A DNA stretch of 56,357 nt from Clostridia bacterium (GTDB taxonomy: Bacteria; Bacillota; Clostridia; Oscillospirales; CAG-272). The notes under the pieces are model-generated. The model saw only the letters and a list, made by a program, of their open reading frames with translations. It did not search any database and was not told the origin of the DNA. Location of the stretch: NCBI GenBank assembly GCA_017504605.1, contig JAFVQW010000002.1, forward strand, positions 1 through 56,357, in the 5' to 3' direction. Positions 54,465-56,357 of the stretch are shown here, piece after piece. Every line of letters begins with the position of its first letter. Position 1 is the stretch's first letter. Made by a program: the position numbers and the translations under genes.

Positions 54465-56048
54465 TTACTTAAGCTTTACTTCATAGGGGATAACGCCTTT
54501 TGCCTCGCGCGTGCCTGCGAGAACCTCGATTGCGGCGAGCGTGGCGTTAAACGAGCCGGGCGCGGTTATAACCCTCGGTATATGCGGCAGGTCCTCGAGG
54601 ACGAAGGGGTTTCCGTAGTGGATTACGGCGGAAATTCGGTTCGTTACCTGAAGAGAGTCGAAAACCGTGCGAACGCGTGCGGTCAGCTCCTCGTGTCCCA
54701 TACAGGGTCTGCCGTAAAAGAAAGTGACGAACACGACGTCGTCGTAGCCGTACTGCCTGCTCATTATCGTCATATTGTTGGATATGGAGGGAAAGTGAGG
54801 AAGAAAATCAACGTCGGAGTTCGGGAACATCTCCTTTATCTTCTCGGAAATTTTAAGGGGGTTATGCCAGAAGTGAGTAAAGGTGTCAAGCGCGAGCTTA
54901 TCCGTGCTCGTCGCGTCAATACTGCGCTCGGTGATGATGACGAAAAAGTGCTTGCCCTCGGGAGAGAGCGTCGGGGATATACCCTCGTCTGCTACGAGAG
55001 CTATGCCGTCGGTATCGAGACGGCGGAAGTCCGAGATATCCTCCTCGGTCAGCGAGGTGTACTTCGGCTCGGCAAGCGTCTTATGCTGAGCCTCGAGCAC
55101 ACGGCGCACCGCCTCATCGAGTCTCTCGTCGGAGATTAAGCCCTTTTTGTAGCCCTCCTCCATCGCGTCAAAGGCGAAGCGGTTATCGGGGTTAAAGGCG
55201 AGGGCGAGGTCGTTGCCGTTGCCGACAGCGAGGGGAATACAGGTATCCTTGCCGAACTTACTCGTCACGCCGTGCATTGTAAGCGCGTCGGTGAGGGATA
55301 TACCGTCGAAGCCCGTCTCGCGAATGATGTCAATAAGCTTCCTTGAGAGGCTCGCGGGGTAGATAGGGTCGATTTTTGCGTAGCGTGAGTGCTTCGTCAT
55401 AATTCCGTCGAGCAGCCCCGCCTCGTTAAGCTTTATATAAGGATAGAGATTATATTCGAGAAGCTCCTCACGCGTCATATCCGACGCGGTTTCCGCCATA
55501 TGCGTGTCGAGAATTGCCTCCTCGGGCGTGGCGCCGGGATAGTGCTTACCCACCGTGAGAACGCCGCCGTCGTGCATACCGCGCGCGATTGCCATAGCGT
55601 ACTCGGTCACCTTTTCCTTATCACCGCCGAGCGAGCGGGTCGTCATTCCGCATACCGCGTTCCCGCTTATAAGGTCGAGTACGGGGTTACAGATTACGTT
55701 ATAGCCGGCGTTCCTTGCCGTGACGGCAATGGCCTTGCCGAAGACGTATGCAAGATGAGTGCTGCCCGTGCAGGAGATAGCGTTGTGACGGCCTATCATA
55801 TAGTCGCCTATGCCCGCCTCGGCGTCGGACATAATAAGAATGGGATAATCGGCAGCCTCCTTGATTTTCTTAATTGTTTCTCCGTCGGTATCGTATTCAA
55901 ACTGAACCCATACCGCGCCGACCGAGTGGTTTTTAACGCGCTCGATTACGTAGTCGACCTCCTCGGGCTTGTCGGAACGAATGTAGGCGATAGTTACCAT
56001 ACCGAGCTTCTGCTCGGTGGTGAGCTCCTCAAGTCTTAATTCTCTCAT
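54465..56048 (-). CDS. Glycoside hydrolase family 3 protein
   Basis: 527 residues from the ATG at 56048 (GGAGAA 6 bases upstream). N-terminal GH3 TIM-barrel (about 5-335): ILIMSDAEAGIGDYM, ALTVGKHYPGATPEEAILDT with the NagZ-type KH(F/Y)PG motif, and GFDGISLTDALTMHGVTSKF containing the expected nucleophile Asp. The C-terminal 170 residues match the GH3_C layout. No signal peptide, so cytoplasmic. The barrel resembles beta-N-acetylglucosaminidases that recycle wall muropeptides, but the loop after KHYPG differs, so the sugar is uncertain. Its own promoter lies 52 bp upstream. Confidence 0.9.
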   Translation of the reverse strand: MRELRLEELTTEQKLGMVTIAYIRSDKPEEVDYVIERVKNHSVGAVWVQFEYDTDGETIKKIKEAADYPILIMSDAEAGIGDYMIGRHNAISCTGSTHLAYVFGKAIAVTARNAGYNVICNPVLDLISGNAVCGMTTRSLGGDKEKVTEYAMAIARGMHDGGVLTVGKHYPGATPEEAILDTHMAETASDMTREELLEYNLYPYIKLNEAGLLDGIMTKHSRYAKIDPIYPASLSRKLIDIIRETGFDGISLTDALTMHGVTSKFGKDTCIPLAVGNGNDLALAFNPDNRFAFDAMEEGYKKGLISDERLDEAVRRVLEAQHKTLAEPKYTSLTEEDISDFRRLDTDGIALVADEGISPTLSPEGKHFFVIITERSIDATSTDKLALDTFTHFWHNPLKISEKIKEMFPNSDVDFLPHFPSISNNMTIMSRQYGYDDVVFVTFFYGRPCMGHEELTARVRTVFDSLQVTNRISAVIHYGNPFVLEDLPHIPRVITAPGSFNATLAAIEVLAGTREAKGVIPYEVKLK

Positions 56049-56099
56049 AATATTCTCCAAAATCCGTGCATATTTTGGTTTTCGCACAGCCTCGCTTAC

Positions 56100-56127
56100 A
56101 TTATATCACACGCGGGGAAAAAATCAA
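56100..56127 (-). promoter_or_regulatory. Promoter of the GH3 gene
   Basis: On the minus strand TTGATT, 16 bp with CCCCGCGTGTGA, TATAAT. Carries the shared spacer motif. Confidence 0.75.
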
Positions 56128-56173
56128 TAATAAAAAAGGAGCAAAAAAAGGGTCTACGTGGCGCAATAGTAAA

Positions 56174-56357
56174 AGGGGATGTCTCATTAAAAATTAATAA
56201 AATCAAAGCGAAATGAGAAATAATTAGGCGAGAGATATAAATTCGGTGAATTTTTGATGAGACAGAACCTCGGGGCGAACGGATTTAGAGCAGAAATCGT
56301 CGTTCTTCGAGCGTGAGGTCTCGCTGCGGCTCGGTCACGCTCGGGGTCTGACAGTCC
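56174..56357 (+). repeat. Terminator-linked dispersed repeat, copy F (runs off the window)
   Basis: Begins AAAGGGGATGTCTCATTAA, close to copy B; includes AAATTCGGTGAATTTTTGAT and the core GAGCAGAAATCGTCGTTCTT. After GAGCGTGAGG it departs into GTCTCGCTGCGGCTCGG and ends ACAGTCC like the right end of copy B. Confidence 0.7.

Overview
The window looks like a chromosomal piece of an anaerobic, spore-forming Bacillota of class Clostridia, probably an uncultured gut-type Oscillospirales-like lineage (inference from gene content and style; no taxon marker such as rRNA is present). Supporting evidence: a spoIIIAC-AH run, a CotF-like coat protein, a BclA-like collagen protein, Rex, rubrerythrin, rubredoxin, superoxide reductase and a flavodiiron protein, AddA, UPF0210/UPF0237, and a DnaD/DnaI-like helicase-loading pair. 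Most genes are GC-rich and heavy in GAG, CTC and GCC codons. The left 3.6 kb, the gene at 12.4-13.5 kb and the ASCH gene at 26 kb are clearly more AT-rich, as expected of acquired DNA.

Layout. 1-3.6 kb: 3' end of an RHS polymorphic toxin with an ADP-ribosyltransferase-like tip, its overlapping candidate immunity gene, then an orphan toxin-tip scrap and three small membrane-protein genes, two of which end in half a terminator. 3.6-4.1 kb: junction scar with a 44-bp duplication of the 3' end of the neighbouring UPF0210 gene and a DUF4143-type ATPase fragment. 4-11.3 kb: UPF0210/UPF0237, truB-addA, rubrerythrin. 11.6-12.3 kb: a CAU tRNA followed by inverted and scrambled copies of its own 3' half. 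12.4-15.3 kb: HTH-GHKL-ATPase-STAS regulator, DUF1643, S51 peptidase, PH-domain protein. 15.6-21 kb: mscS, serine hydrolase, two-component system. 21.4-25.8 kb: a TetM-like ribosomal GTPase fused to a Rae1/YacP NYN nuclease domain, in line with azlD, azlC and an AraC regulator. 25.9-28.2 kb: ASCH protein, GMP synthase synthetase subunit without amidotransferase, amidase. 28.2-36.3 kb: ten tightly packed minus-strand genes (DUF1385-prmC-ddl-murI-rbfA-rimI-tsaD-rex-dnaD-dnaI-like). 36.5-41.2 kb: CotF-like, tcdA, yifB/comM, KDG kinase, AbrB. 41.3-44.4 kb: spoIIIAC-AH without AA/AB. 44.6-50 kb: asd, two lipoproteins, DtxR regulator, YhcH, amino acid permease. 50-51 kb: collagen-like protein. 51.1-56 kb: FprA-Dfx-rubredoxin, hpt, ZIP transporter, GH3 hydrolase.

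The intergenic spaces are unusually structured. Three spacers (10.4, 21.1 and 26.3 kb) hold arrays in which different mini-hairpins are separated by a constant linker, each array with its own linker. A second dispersed element of roughly 250-470 bp, carrying factor-independent terminators and a conserved ~130-bp core, fills the spaces after genes at 10.3, 15.3, 18.1, 39.4, 47.7 and 56.2 kb. At least six promoters share a GC-rich spacer ending in a CGTGTG-like motif next to the -10 box.

The most promising candidate for an undescribed system is the GTPase-NYN fusion at 21.4-23.9 kb: one chain that could enter the ribosomal A site like TetM and cut mRNA there like Rae1. The mini-hairpin arrays are the most promising non-coding signal.
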